This document shows positions 43,670 to 52,746 of a DNA stretch of 59,103 nucleotides, in pieces (the first letter of the stretch is position 1; each line of letters begins with the position of its first letter). The position numbers were made by a program, and so were the translations under genes. This stretch comes from Treponema sp. (GTDB lineage Bacteria; Spirochaetota; Spirochaetia; Treponematales; Breznakiellaceae). The notes below the pieces were generated by a model. The model had not been told where the DNA came from. It saw only the letters and a list, made by a program, of their open reading frames with translations, and made no database searches. Where the stretch lies: positions 1-59,103 of the forward strand of contig JAITEL010000115.1 in the NCBI GenBank assembly GCA_031282065.1, read 5' to 3'.

Positions 43670-44710
43670 TTACGGATACGAGCGCTTAAAGGCTTTTACC
43701 CGGGCACAAGCCTGCGTGGTGAGGGGAGAGCGTTCCCCCCGTATAAGGTAGTGATAGCCCAAACCGGCGATCATGGCGCCGTTATCTCCGCAAAGCTCTG
43801 GCGGAGGGAAGATACAGCGCAGGTCTTGCCGTTCACCAAGGAGCCGCCTGAGGTAGGAATTAGCCGCCACGCCGCCTCCTGCTACAACGGTACGAAGCCC
43901 CGTGTCTTCTACTGCCCGAAACAGGCTGCGCAGGAGTATGTCCACTGCGGTTTTCTGAAAGGAAGCGGCAATATCCTCTTGTCTGAGCGGGGAAGCGGAC
44001 TTGCGGCGGAACTGTTCCCGCTGGTTGATTACCGCGGTCTTGAGCCCTGAATAGGAGAGATCGTAGCGATGTTCCCCCTTGTACAGCTTGGGCAGGGGAA
44101 AATTGAAGGCTAAAGGGTCTCCTGTTTGCGCAAGTTTGTCTATAACGGCCCCTCCCGGATACCCAAAACCGTAATGGCTGGACACCTTATCAAAGGCTTC
44201 CCCGACGGCATCGTCAATAGTGGTTCCGAGAACCGTAAGGGTATCAAAAGCATCCATACGGCAGATGATACTGTGTCCCCCGGAAACCAGCAGTCCTAAG
44301 AAGGGGTATGCTACCGGGGCTGCCTGGTCAGTCTTGGAGGGGTCTGCGAGTTGGGAGGCGTAGAGGTGGGCCAGCAGGTGGTCCACGGCGATAAAGGGGA
44401 TATCCCGTGCCCAGGCAAAGGCCTTTGCAAAGGAAAGCCCCACCAGCAGGGAACCTAAGAGGCCCGGACGAGCGGTTACCCCAAGGCCGTCAAGGTCAGC
44501 AGGCTCTACACCAGCTTGAGAGAGGGCTTCTTGGACCACTGCGTAAATCCACTCGGTATGTTTACGGCTGGCGATTTCGGGGACCACCCCTTTATAGACC
44601 GCGTGAATGGGAATCTGGGTAGCGACTATAGAGGAGCGGATCCATGTTCCGTCTTCCACCACTGCGGCAGCACATTCATCACAGGAAGATTCAATACCAA
44701 GGATGTTCAT
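43670..44710 (-). CDS. tsaD: tRNA N6-threonylcarbamoyladenosine transferase TsaD
   Basis: 346 residues from ATG 44710 (an in-frame ATG at 44722 is possible). Opens MNILGIESSCDECAAAVVED (most family members have Thr where this has Cys after CDE). Metal-binding histidines are in AVDHLLAHLYA; nucleotide motifs LLVSGGHSIICRM and VVAGGGVAANSYLR are present. Transfers threonylcarbamoyl to A37 of ANN-decoding tRNAs together with TsaB/TsaC/TsaE. Intact and of normal length. Confidence 0.94.
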   Translation of the reverse strand: MNILGIESSCDECAAAVVEDGTWIRSSIVATQIPIHAVYKGVVPEIASRKHTEWIYAVVQEALSQAGVEPADLDGLGVTARPGLLGSLLVGLSFAKAFAWARDIPFIAVDHLLAHLYASQLADPSKTDQAAPVAYPFLGLLVSGGHSIICRMDAFDTLTVLGTTIDDAVGEAFDKVSSHYGFGYPGGAVIDKLAQTGDPLAFNFPLPKLYKGEHRYDLSYSGLKTAVINQREQFRRKSASPLRQEDIAASFQKTAVDILLRSLFRAVEDTGLRTVVAGGGVAANSYLRRLLGERQDLRCIFPPPELCGDNGAMIAGLGYHYLIRGERSPLTTQACARVKAFKRSYP

Positions 44711-45133
44711 TTTTTCCAGCATACCCTAGTCTCATACGCTGTGCCAGCCCTTGATGGAGGGTAAAGCCCCTAGAGGGAGAAATCTCAGCGCCCCTTACTT
44801 CTTTAAAAACAATGCGGGAAACGATTTATTTTCATCAAGAGATTTTATACCAGCCTGCGGCCGGTAGGTGCACCACTCGGTTTGAGTGCGCCGCCCCAGG
44901 CTTTCACCTCCGTACATCCTTATGAATATAAGGAATCATTCTAAACGCCGGTGCCCGGTCTCACCGGTCTTTCTGCTTGTCTTAGTGCCGGGTTTTCCGC
45001 TAGTATGGATACCATATTGCGGTACCACTGAAGCATTTCACCGGTCCGCTATACCCCTATACGGCAGAAGGCCGGCTTTATGCCGCCTGTGTTCGCTATA
45101 GGGTTCCTTTCGTGTATTTAAGGAGATACTGGA
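44711..45133. other. intergenic region between divergent tsaD and pfp
   Basis: 423 nt. Holds the second copy of the dispersed repeat (GGCTTTCACCTCCGTACATC, 44899-44918). Must contain promoters for both genes, but I see no clear -35/-10 pair. AAGGAG precedes the pfp start. No supported gene. Confidence 0.45.
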
Positions 45134-46807
45134 ATGGACATATCCGCCCTGCAGCAGGCTCGCTACAGCTACCAACCACGGTTTCCCCGGGTTTTATCCC
45201 AGGAACCGAGCACCATCGCCCTTTCCCAGGGCCTTCCCACCCAGTCTATTGAGGATCAGGGAGCGCTCAAAGCGCTATTCAAACATACCTATGGCAAAGC
45301 CCTGGTACAGGTGCAGCTGCGCACCGGCCAAGCCGGCGAAAATATGAACCGGACATTACGCGTCGGGGTCATCCTCTCAGGAGGCCAGGCTCCCGGCGGC
45401 CATAACGTGATTGCAGGACTCTATGACGGTCTGAAACGGGGGAACCCCGGCTCCCGGCTCTACGGCTTTCTCGGCGGTCCCAGCGGGCTCATTGAAAACA
45501 CCTACCGGGAATTAAGCGACGCCGTCATCGACGCCTACCGGAATACTGGGGGCTTTGATATGATAGGTTCAGGACGGACCAAGGTGGAAAGCCCGGCGCA
45601 GTTTGCCTCCTCCTTGGAAACCGCAAAGCAGCTCCGGCTTGACGCGCTGCTTATCATAGGCGGGGATGATTCCAACACCAACGCCGCGGTGTTGGCAGAG
45701 TATTTCCTGGACCAGGGTTCGCCCATACAGGTCATAGGCTGCCCTAAAACCATTGACGGGGACCTCAAGAACGAACACATTCAAACTTCCTTCGGCTTTG
45801 ACACCGCGGTAAAAACCTACAGCGAGCTCATCGGCAACATCGCACGGGATGCGAACAGCGCAAAGAAATACTGGCATTTCATCAAACTCATGGGCCGCTC
45901 GGCAAGCCACATCACCCTGGAATGTGCCCTTAAGACCCGCCCTAATGTGTGTTTCATCTCTGAGGAAGTGGCGGAGAAAAAATGGTCCTTGGGCCAAATC
46001 GTAGACCAGATCTGCGCGTCGGTGATTAAGCGGGCGGAACACAAAGAATACTTTGGGGTGGTCCTCATCCCCGAAGGGCTGGTGGAATTCGTCCCTGAGA
46101 TGAAGCAGCTCATCCTGGAGCTGAACGATACCCTTGCCCGCTATGAAGGGGAATTAGCGGCCCTTCCCGGCCTGACGGAGCATATCGCGTTTCTCTGCAC
46201 CAAGCTTTCCCCTGCTGCCCAGGGGCTTTTAGGGAGTCTTCCCGGGAATATTGCCCGGGAACTGCTCATGGATAGGGACCCTCATGGCAATGTCCAGGTC
46301 TCCCGCATCGAAACCGAGAAGCTCCTCATGGGCATGGTGGAGAAGCGGCTCGCCCGTTTAAAGGAGCAGGGGCTGTATACAGGGAAATTCAGTGCCTTGG
46401 GGCACTTCTTCGGGTATGAGGGCCGTTCCGCCTTTCCCAGTAATTTCGATGCGAATTACGGGTATTCCCTGGGGCTGACCGCGTTTGTGCTTATCGCCTC
46501 AGGGCTGACCGGCTATATTGCTTGCGTGAAAAACCTGAGCGCGCCTCCTGAGGAATGGGTTCCCGCAGGGCTTCCCCTCACCATGATGATGCACCTGGAA
46601 CAGCGTCATGGTTCCCGGAAGCCGGTGATTAAGAAGGCCCTGGTGGACCTGGCATCTGCGCCCTTTAAGGCCTTTGCCGCGGAGCGGGATACCTGGGCCT
46701 GTACCACCAGTTTCCTCTTTCCCGGAGGGATTCAGTACTTCGGCCCGCCGGAACTCTGCGACCGGCCTCCGCGGATAGTGGAACTGGAACAGCAGGGAAA
46801 GGCGTAA
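45134..46807 (+). CDS. pfp: pyrophosphate--fructose 6-phosphate 1-phosphotransferase, long form
   Basis: 557 residues with AAGGAG upstream. The long PPi-PFK class of spirochaetes and plants: [56 protein letters not shown] (PKTIDGD motif), [30 protein letters not shown]. The GGDDSN Asp pair is typical of PPi rather than ATP use. It phosphorylates fructose 6-phosphate reversibly with pyrophosphate, the main glycolytic phosphofructokinase in treponemes. Its own gene, followed by a perfect palindrome. Confidence 0.94.
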   Translation: MDISALQQARYSYQPRFPRVLSQEPSTIALSQGLPTQSIEDQGALKALFKHTYGKALVQVQLRTGQAGENMNRTLRVGVILSGGQAPGGHNVIAGLYDGLKRGNPGSRLYGFLGGPSGLIENTYRELSDAVIDAYRNTGGFDMIGSGRTKVESPAQFASSLETAKQLRLDALLIIGGDDSNTNAAVLAEYFLDQGSPIQVIGCPKTIDGDLKNEHIQTSFGFDTAVKTYSELIGNIARDANSAKKYWHFIKLMGRSASHITLECALKTRPNVCFISEEVAEKKWSLGQIVDQICASVIKRAEHKEYFGVVLIPEGLVEFVPEMKQLILELNDTLARYEGELAALPGLTEHIAFLCTKLSPAAQGLLGSLPGNIARELLMDRDPHGNVQVSRIETEKLLMGMVEKRLARLKEQGLYTGKFSALGHFFGYEGRSAFPSNFDANYGYSLGLTAFVLIASGLTGYIACVKNLSAPPEEWVPAGLPLTMMMHLEQRHGSRKPVIKKALVDLASAPFKAFAAERDTWACTTSFLFPGGIQYFGPPELCDRPPRIVELEQQGKA

Positions 46808-46836
46808 GCGCGCTGCCTTGAGGCATCCGGGCACTT

Positions 46837-46866
46837 CCTTTAGGCAAGCCGCGGCTTGCCTAAAGG
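46837..46866. repeat. perfect 30-bp palindrome after pfp
   Basis: CCTTTAGGCAAGCC and its exact complement GGCTTGCCTAAAGG are separated only by GC. There is no T run on either side, so it is not a classical terminator. Its right arm includes AAAGG, which joins AGG to form a ribosome-binding-site-like AAAGGAGG before the HAD gene. Confidence 0.7.
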
Positions 46867-46891
46867 AGGAGGGAAGGGCTAGAATAAGACC

Positions 46892-47521
46892 GTGATCAAC
46901 CTACGAAACAAAGGGACGGTTCCCAAAGCAGTGGTCTTTGATTTTGGGAAGGTGATTTCCTTCCCGCCGGAACCGGGATTTATGGCAGACTTGGCCTCCA
47001 TCGCGGGAATGGACGTGAAGACTATGGATGCCTTGGTATGGGCGTACCGGCCGGAATATGACCGGGGCACCCTAAGCGGAACGGACTATTACCGAAGCAT
47101 CTTAGGCCCGGGCTTAGACGAGAGCCGGGCGGCACGATTGGTCCAGCGTGATGTAGACGCGTGGAAGCATATCAACCCCGATACGGTAAGCCTCATGGAG
47201 GAGGTTAAGGCCGCAGGATACACCCTGGGGATACTCTCCAACATGCCCCGGGAGTTCCTCTCCTGGGCACGGGAAAACCTGCCGGTTTTCCGCCTGCCGG
47301 AGCTAGGGGTCTTTTCCTGTGAGACCGGTTCCATTAAGCCGGAAACCCCTATCTATGAAACCCTCTTGCGGCGCTTGTCCTGTAGGCCGGAAGAAGTGGT
47401 TTTCTTTGATGATACCCCTGTCAATGTGGAACAGGCCTGTTCCCTGGGGATCCGGGCCCTGGTATGGCAGGGCCCGGAAACTGCCCGAAGCGCCTTGCGC
47501 AGGATGCAGATACCGGTCTGA
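46892..47521 (+). CDS. HAD-superfamily hydrolase
   Basis: 209 residues from GTG 46892; an in-frame stop closes the frame upstream. Motif I is VVFDFGKVISF, in which the usual second Asp (DxD) is Gly (D-F-G), as in the YihX/epoxide-hydrolase-N-like HAD branch. Motif II LSNMPREF, motif III region SIKPETPIYE, motif IV VVFFDDTPVNVEQA. Probably a phosphatase of a small sugar phosphate (YihX-like), though loss of the second Asp makes this uncertain. The next gene starts 12 nt later. Confidence 0.82.
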   Translation: MINLRNKGTVPKAVVFDFGKVISFPPEPGFMADLASIAGMDVKTMDALVWAYRPEYDRGTLSGTDYYRSILGPGLDESRAARLVQRDVDAWKHINPDTVSLMEEVKAAGYTLGILSNMPREFLSWARENLPVFRLPELGVFSCETGSIKPETPIYETLLRRLSCRPEEVVFFDDTPVNVEQACSLGIRALVWQGPETARSALRRMQIPV

Positions 47522-47532
47522 GGAGGAGCCCC

Positions 47533-48270
47533 ATGCTATTACTCATAACGATTGCGGATTTTTTCATTGTAGGGCTAGCTATGCTTGTCCTTGCCCCCCT
47601 GGGCATAGGGATCTTTCTTTTGAGCTGCCTAGGGCTTAAAAAGCCCATGACCCTGGGGATATATAAAATCGCGCAAATCTGGTCCTTGCTGCTTATCGCC
47701 TGTACAGGATGCACGCTGACGGTTCGGGGACGGGAACACATTCCCCGCCATGGGGGGCTCTGTTTTGTCAGCAATCACGGGAGCATCTTTGACATTCTGC
47801 TCATCCTGGCTCTGGTAGGGAGGCCGGTTGGGTTTATTGCAAAGAAAGAGCTGGCCTTGATTCCTTTCCTTAATCTCTGGATCTTCCTTCTGGGCGGCCT
47901 TTTTATTGACCGAAAAAACATACGTCAAGCAATAGGTACTATTAATAAGGGGATACGCCGGATCAAGGCAGGGGGGGCCGTGGTCATTTTTCCTGAAGGG
48001 ACCAGGAACCGCGGCCAAGGGCTGCTCCCCTTCAGATCCGGTTCTTTCAAACTGGCCACCCAATCGGGCGCGCCGGTTCTTCCCATAGCCATCAGCGGCA
48101 GTTACGATATCTTTGAAAAGACCTACCGGATTCGGGCGGTTCCGGTGCAGGTAACCTTTATGCCGCCGATTCGCACTGCGGACCTGCCCCCGGAGGATAG
48201 ACGGCAACACCTCTCGGATCAGGTCTACCGGCTTATCTCCCAGGCCCTGGAAGCAGCCCAGTCAGTGTAA
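47533..48270 (+). CDS. plsC: 1-acyl-sn-glycerol-3-phosphate acyltransferase
   Basis: 245 residues from ATG 47533, with GAGGAGG upstream. Two N-terminal hydrophobic segments (LLLITIADFFIVGLAMLVLA and the next) anchor it in the membrane. Acyltransferase blocks: NHGSIFDI (NHx4D), FIAKKELALIPFLNL, VVIFPEGTRNRG and VLPIAI. Makes phosphatidic acid from lysophosphatidic acid. Its 3' end overlaps the convergent HAD gene by 9 nt. Confidence 0.92.
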   Translation: MLLLITIADFFIVGLAMLVLAPLGIGIFLLSCLGLKKPMTLGIYKIAQIWSLLLIACTGCTLTVRGREHIPRHGGLCFVSNHGSIFDILLILALVGRPVGFIAKKELALIPFLNLWIFLLGGLFIDRKNIRQAIGTINKGIRRIKAGGAVVIFPEGTRNRGQGLLPFRSGSFKLATQSGAPVLPIAISGSYDIFEKTYRIRAVPVQVTFMPPIRTADLPPEDRRQHLSDQVYRLISQALEAAQSV

Positions 48271-48894
48271 AAACCCGGTCAATTCCCGTAAGTGCCGGAT
48301 CCGCGGGTGGGGATACCCAGGATAGGCGTTTTCTTCATCCAGCAGGATGCCCTGTCCGCCCAAGGCACAATAGCCTGTAACGCAGCGGGGAATATCATCA
48401 ATAAAAAGGGTGGTTTCCGGCAGGCTTCCCAAGGCCTGCAAAGCCCGGTGAAAGGCTTCTGCATGGGGTTTCCCTTTGAAGCCGTTCCAGCGAAGGTCGA
48501 AGATATGGGTAAAGAGGTCCGCAATGTCCAAGCGCTGGAGAATCCGGTCCGCATGTTCCCGCGGGGAATTGGTGAGGATCCCGCAGGGAAGGGGGAGGGA
48601 CTCAAGAAACGCACGAAGCGCAGGATCCGGGGCAAGGCTATCCGCTTCTCCTGCCGGGTGTATTGCCTCATAATACGCCTCAATATCGGTGTAGCCTTTT
48701 TCCGCCATGAGCCATTCCAGGGTAGTGCCATAGTGCTGGAGCCGCTCCCGTCGCTGAGCGAGGACTTCTTCCAGAGAAAGCCCCAGGTAGGCGACGAGGA
48801 AGTCCGCAATACGCCGGCCTACATTCAGTTCCAGCCCATACCGGGGGGAATACAAGGTATTGTCCAAATCAAAGAGGATATAGTGAAGGGTCAT
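48262..48894 (-). CDS. HAD hydrolase, pyrimidine 5'-nucleotidase-like
   Basis: 210 residues. Motif I FDLDNTLYSP, the helical cap with a long insert (EVLAQRRERLQHYGTTLEWL), motif II ILTNSPREHA, motif III Lys in GFKGKPHAEA, and motif IV LFIDDIPRCV. The FDLDNTLYSP opening and cap are typical of SDT1/PHM8-like pyrimidine nucleotidases. Convergent with plsC; followed upstream by the 24-nt repeat array. Confidence 0.88.
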   Translation of the reverse strand: MTLHYILFDLDNTLYSPRYGLELNVGRRIADFLVAYLGLSLEEVLAQRRERLQHYGTTLEWLMAEKGYTDIEAYYEAIHPAGEADSLAPDPALRAFLESLPLPCGILTNSPREHADRILQRLDIADLFTHIFDLRWNGFKGKPHAEAFHRALQALGSLPETTLFIDDIPRCVTGYCALGGQGILLDEENAYPGYPHPRIRHLRELTGFLH

Positions 48895-49000
48895 ATCTGA
48901 TCATACCAAGGGACCTTAGCTTATGCAAAGGGGCTTGCCTCTCACCAGTGCATGAATGCCTCTGTTCCTAATATGGGAGCCTCCACCCTGCCCAGGTGAA

Positions 49001-49189
49001 GAGCCACCCACAAGCCTAGGGTGCGAGACACCCACAAGCCTAGGGTGCGAGACACCCACAAGCCTAGGGTGCGAGACACCCACAAGCCTAGGGTGCGAGA
49101 CACCCACAAGCCTAGGGTGCGAGATACCCACAAGCCTAGGATGCGAGATACCCACAGCCTAGGGTGCGAGATACCCACAGCCTGGGGGA
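49001..49189. repeat. 24-nt tandem repeat, 8 copies
   Basis: Units GAGACACCCACAAGCCTAGG+GTGC; copies 2-5 are identical, 1 and 6-8 vary, copy 7 is 23 nt. No spacers, so not CRISPR. It lies between a HAD gene and glgC. High identity between copies suggests recent expansion. Confidence 0.92.
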
Positions 49190-49203
49190 AAGACAATCGT
49201 CAT

Positions 49204-49329
49204 CTAAGGGTCGAACTCACGGTAATCACTTCCCCCCAGGGCCTCTATCCCCATCGGGCCGCTGTTGACAAGCCCTGTCTCTCCCATGAGTCTCTTGATT
49301 TCGCTGATCCGCGTACTCTGTTTGGCCAT
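49204..49329 (-). CDS. small hypothetical protein (41 residues)
   Basis: ATG at 49329 is preceded on its strand by GGGAGAGG about 5 nt away. The sequence starts MAKQSTRISEIKRLMGETGL and ends SDYREFDP; it is hydrophilic, with a likely amphipathic helix first. No family recognised. It ends 14 nt before the repeat array. May be a real small protein or the remnant of a longer gene. Confidence 0.35.
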   Translation of the reverse strand: MAKQSTRISEIKRLMGETGLVNSGPMGIEALGGSDYREFDP

Positions 49330-49412
49330 AGTCCTCTCCCCTGGGGGAGATAGTACCTCGATAGCTTCCGGGGAATTGCTCTGCGTTTATCCTGAATAAG
49401 GAGAAAATCCTA

Positions 49413-49442
49413 TCGACAAAATAAAGCGCCTTGCTCTATACT
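49413..49442 (+). promoter_or_regulatory. promoter of glgC
   Basis: TCGACA (49413-49418), 18-nt spacer, TATACT (49437-49442). The start codon is at 49521, leaving a leader of about 70 nt with AAGGAGG near its end. Confidence 0.55.
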
Positions 49443-49520
49443 TCTAGAAAAGTCCTTTCATACTATGGGAAGGGCGATAGTTTGTAGAGCTTAGGAATCT
49501 GTATTTTAAGGAGGTGTAGT

Positions 49521-50792
49521 ATGGCTGAAGTCTTGTCTATTGTATTAGGGGGCGGAAAAGGGACCCGTTTGTTTCCTTTGACTCAGGCAAGGGCTAAACC
49601 TGCGGTTCCCTTCGGGGGTAAATTCAGGCTTGTAGATATACCCATATCCAATTGTATCAATGCCGATTTACGACAAATATACATCCTTACCCAATTCAAT
49701 TCTGCATCCTTGCATCTGCATCTCGCTCAAACGTATATATTTGATTTGTTCTCCCGGGGATTTGTGGAAATCCTTGCGGCAGAGCAGACCTTTGAACATT
49801 CCGGCTGGTATGAGGGGACCGCCGATGCGGTGCGAAAAAATTTCGTTCATTTTAGGAGCCAAGACCCCACGTATTACCTGATTCTTTCAGGGGATCAGCT
49901 CTACCGGATGGACCTCAAAGACCTCCTCAAAAAGCACCGGGAATCAGGAGCGTCTATTACCATTGCCTGTACCCCGGTCAGCAGGGAAGCTGCAAGTCAG
50001 TTGGGGATACTCAAGGCGGATAAGAACAATACCATTACCCAATTCCTGGAAAAACCAGGACCTACTAAGGATATTAGTGATTTTAAGCTACCTGCGGAAC
50101 TGCGGACAGATACGATCAAGGGAGACAGTTACCTGGCGTCTATGGGTATCTATATTTTTAATGCCCCGGATATGGAAGCCTGCCTTAATAACGAATTAAC
50201 TGATTTTGGTAAAGAGATCATTCCCCAGGCCATTAATACCTTAAAGGTCAATGCCTACCTGTTTGAGGGGTATTGGGAAGATATTGGGACCATCAAGAAT
50301 TTCTATGAGGCCAACTTGGAACTCACTACCCTGCGTCCTCGCTTTGATATTCATGATGAAACCAAGCCCATCTATACCCACATGCGGAACCTGCCCCCAT
50401 CAAAGATGAATTTCAGTAACATGAACCAGTCCATAGCCTCAGAAGGGTGCATCATTACCAATGCCTCTATCACGAACTCCATCGTGGGGGTGAGAACGGT
50501 GATTGAATCCGGCTCCAGTCTGAACGGCGTGATCTGTATGGGAGCGGACTTCTATGAATCGGAAGCCAAAAAACAGCAAAACGCTGAAGCCCGGATACCC
50601 AATATAGGTATTGGCAGGGGGGTCATCATTAAGGGGGCTATTATTGATAAGAACGCCTGTATAGGTGAAGGCTGCCGTATCGGGGTTGATGACATACAAC
50701 GCAGTGACGGCAATTACGGTCAATACTACATCGTAGACGGCATCATCGTGATCCCCAAAAATGCGATTCTCTATCCCGGTACGACAATCTAA
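49521..50792 (+). CDS. glgC: glucose-1-phosphate adenylyltransferase
   Basis: 423 residues with AAGGAGG upstream. N-terminal nucleotidyltransferase: VLGGGKGTRLFPLT, RAKPAVPFGGKFRLVDIPIS, WYEGTADAVRKN, ILSGDQLYRMD, FLEKP, YLASMGIYIF, YWEDIGTI. The C-terminal left-handed beta-helix has hexapeptide repeats. It makes ADP-glucose for glycogen; the N-terminal arginine region is plant/cyanobacterial-like. Single gene, converging on the DUF2804 gene. Confidence 0.94.
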   Translation: MAEVLSIVLGGGKGTRLFPLTQARAKPAVPFGGKFRLVDIPISNCINADLRQIYILTQFNSASLHLHLAQTYIFDLFSRGFVEILAAEQTFEHSGWYEGTADAVRKNFVHFRSQDPTYYLILSGDQLYRMDLKDLLKKHRESGASITIACTPVSREAASQLGILKADKNNTITQFLEKPGPTKDISDFKLPAELRTDTIKGDSYLASMGIYIFNAPDMEACLNNELTDFGKEIIPQAINTLKVNAYLFEGYWEDIGTIKNFYEANLELTTLRPRFDIHDETKPIYTHMRNLPPSKMNFSNMNQSIASEGCIITNASITNSIVGVRTVIESGSSLNGVICMGADFYESEAKKQQNAEARIPNIGIGRGVIIKGAIIDKNACIGEGCRIGVDDIQRSDGNYGQYYIVDGIIVIPKNAILYPGTTI

Positions 50793-50817
50793 GAGGCCTT
50801 GGCACCTAAAGAAGCTT

Positions 50818-50860
50818 TGAGGAGGACCCCTAGCTCCCGTTGGGGGGCCTTCTTTTTTAT
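50818..50860 (+). terminator. intrinsic terminator between glgC and DUF2804 gene
   Basis: GAGGAGGACCCC (about 50818-50830) can pair, with bulges, with GGGGGGCCTTC (about 50844-50854), followed by TTTTTT at 50853-50858. It lies 25 nt past the glgC stop and overlaps the 3' end of the convergent gene. Confidence 0.6.
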
Positions 50861-51888
50861 AAGCGGGTCTTTCGCCGTTCTGCAAAACCTGTGATATTTT
50901 GAAAGGTAAACTCCGAGTTGTCATCCAGGATGATTTTTCCAGAGAAAAACCCGCATACCTGCCTGCATTTCAAGGAATGAAAGAACAGACGGTTATGTTC
51001 TACCCGTTCCTGCTGGGGAATAAACTGCATTTCCAGGCGGTTATCATTGCTGGTAAAATGCCAGGGGAGGAGCCAATTCGCGGGAGAAATATGAAAGGTA
51101 ACCTGATCCAGTTTATGCAAGGTCCCATCGAGAAAAAAGGCATTTTCCGTTCCCATGCTGGAATCTGCAGAACCATAGCCCACACTAAACCCAATCTGTC
51201 TTCCCCGGCTTATTCCACAGGCCGCTGCCCAGTAGCGTATATCTGCCTGGGGGCGTATCCCGCGGTTCCAATCGAAAATCCCCCAGGCATTACCCCGAGT
51301 AAATATCAGTTCAGAGGTACCAAACTGGATCACCCCTTCGACTATATACCAGGGAGAACGCCGGGAATAGCAGAAGGCGTTTTTTTCCCGGCGCCAGGGC
51401 ATATGGGTAACCACGGACTGGGCCCCCGGGGGGCTGAATAAGACCAATTCTCCCCGGAGTTTTCGGTGATGCCCAAACTTAGGAATATCCGTTTTTATGA
51501 TCCGCACTCCTTCTTCCATAGTAATGAAATCCAGGGAGGACTTTCTCTGGTGTATCCGCACTGAACCGCTTTCACTGGTGAAAGGCATTTCAAAAAGGCC
51601 GCCCATAGCAAAGGGACTAATCAAGACCTGGGAAAACCACTGCTTATCTTTGAGCGAAATAAGGGACACCCCCACATAGCCTAAATAGCCGCTTTCAAGG
51701 ATTTCAAATACGAGTAAATGGGTGGAAGAAAAGATCACATACCGATCAGACTCGGTCAGTCTGCGGGGAGATACGCGAATGGACATGGGGTCATAGCGGA
51801 AGAGGGTCGAACGAGCCCATCCAAAATGTACCGGCTTGCCCGTAGCATCCAGAATGGGAACCGGGACCCTATGCTCAACTTGGGCCAT
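50857..51888 (-). CDS. DUF2804 family protein
   Basis: 343 residues. Matches the DUF2804 pattern as I remember it: HRVPVPILDATGKPVHFGWA near the N-terminus, a lipocalin-like series of beta strands (YVIFSSTHLLVFEILESGYL), GIFDWNRGIRP and DDNSEFTFQNITGFAERRK at the C-terminus. No signal peptide and no catalytic motif. Function unknown; the fold may bind lipids. Starts at ATG 51888, no ribosome binding site visible. Diverges from the XRE gene. Confidence 0.75.
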   Translation of the reverse strand: MAQVEHRVPVPILDATGKPVHFGWARSTLFRYDPMSIRVSPRRLTESDRYVIFSSTHLLVFEILESGYLGYVGVSLISLKDKQWFSQVLISPFAMGGLFEMPFTSESGSVRIHQRKSSLDFITMEEGVRIIKTDIPKFGHHRKLRGELVLFSPPGAQSVVTHMPWRREKNAFCYSRRSPWYIVEGVIQFGTSELIFTRGNAWGIFDWNRGIRPQADIRYWAAACGISRGRQIGFSVGYGSADSSMGTENAFFLDGTLHKLDQVTFHISPANWLLPWHFTSNDNRLEMQFIPQQERVEHNRLFFHSLKCRQVCGFFSGKIILDDNSEFTFQNITGFAERRKTRL

Positions 51889-52099
51889 ATATATAATGTA
51901 ATGAAAAAGAAGCTAAGCTACACCGTAGGATACAGTAATAAACTGTCAGTTCCAAAACCTTCAATATCGGTCTCCAGGGCGCAAAATGCTTTTATAAAAA
52001 CAAAGGGTAATACCTCAGTATACCTGTTTCCCGGTATATCATCAAAAAAGAAAAATCGAGCTTGTCGAAACGCTCATTTGTATGTATTATGATAAAGTA

Positions 52100-52468
52100 A
52101 TGAAGCATGATTCTATAGTAGTAACGGTTAACCGTCGTATTAAGCAGGTTCGTGAAGCTCTGAAACTTTCTCAGGTGCAATTTTCACGGGTAATTTCCCT
52201 TTCCAGTGGGTATCTTGCAGGGGTGGAAGTGGAAAAACGGAAAGCTAACGACCGAATCATTAAGTTAATTTGTTCGTCCTTTAATGTAAATGAAACCTGG
52301 CTTAAAACCGGGGTAGGTGAAATGTTCAACTTAAACCCGGATGAAGAATTTACCAAATTAGTCAGTCTTTATAAGGAATTGGATCCAAAATTTCAAGAGT
52401 ATATTTTGAAACAAATAGATCTCCTTTTAATTATGCAGGATCAGGATAAACTGCGGAATAGGATCTAG
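52100..52468 (+). CDS. XRE-family helix-turn-helix regulator
   Basis: 122 residues from ATG 52100 (an in-frame ATG at 52082 is possible). HTH at about 10-60: RIKQVREALKLSQVQFSRVI, SLSSGYLAGVEVEKRKANDR, then WLKTGVGEMF and a C-terminal helical part. TTGTCG (52062-52067), 17 nt, TATTAT (52085-52090) would start transcription about 2-3 nt before this ATG, and there is no ribosome binding site, so the message may be leaderless. The gene and surroundings are clearly more AT-rich than the window average, suggesting different ancestry. Target genes are unknown. Confidence 0.82.
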   Translation: MKHDSIVVTVNRRIKQVREALKLSQVQFSRVISLSSGYLAGVEVEKRKANDRIIKLICSSFNVNETWLKTGVGEMFNLNPDEEFTKLVSLYKELDPKFQEYILKQIDLLLIMQDQDKLRNRI

Positions 52469-52534
52469 CAGGTACATACGCGGATCCATCATATACTGAG
52501 GATTGTATTATTTTGGTGTTGTATGTTATAGAAG

Positions 52535-52574
52535 CAGTACCGTGGGCTTTACCGTTTGAACGGTACTGTTTTTG
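52535..52574 (+). terminator. intrinsic terminator of XRE gene
   Basis: CAGTACCGT (52535-52543) pairs with ACGGTACTG (52560-52568), followed by TTTTTG. It lies 67 nt after the stop. Confidence 0.85.
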
Positions 52575-52679
52575 AGTAGTATTCATTCCAGGACGATCTT
52601 ACCTTCTTCCCCACAAACAACGAAGCTATTTCTCTGAGGGAATCTCTAGACTAAGGGGGGGGAAATGCATTTTTCCAGG

Positions 52680-52722
52680 ACGATACAGGGGCTGGCCTGT
52701 CTTAGGTCAGCCCCTGTATCGT
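52680..52722. repeat. long inverted repeat after RND operon
   Basis: ACGATACAGGGGCTGGCC and GGTCAGCCCCTGTATCGT flank TGTCTTA: an 18-bp stem with one mismatch. It lies 25 nt beyond the stop of the PII-like gene. There is no T run on the minus-strand exit side, so it may be a terminator of another kind or an RNA-stabilising hairpin. Confidence 0.75.
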
Positions 52723-52746
52723 TGCGCTCAGAGTATCGAAATGCCC

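Noticed and set aside
49001-49189. CRISPR array
   Set aside because: Units are directly contiguous with no spacers and no cas genes nearby. It is a plain tandem repeat. The same reasoning applies to all 21- and 23-nt arrays.
52082-52468. Prophage or toxin-antitoxin element around the XRE gene
   Set aside because: No integrase, toxin, or phage gene nearby; a single AT-rich regulator is not enough.
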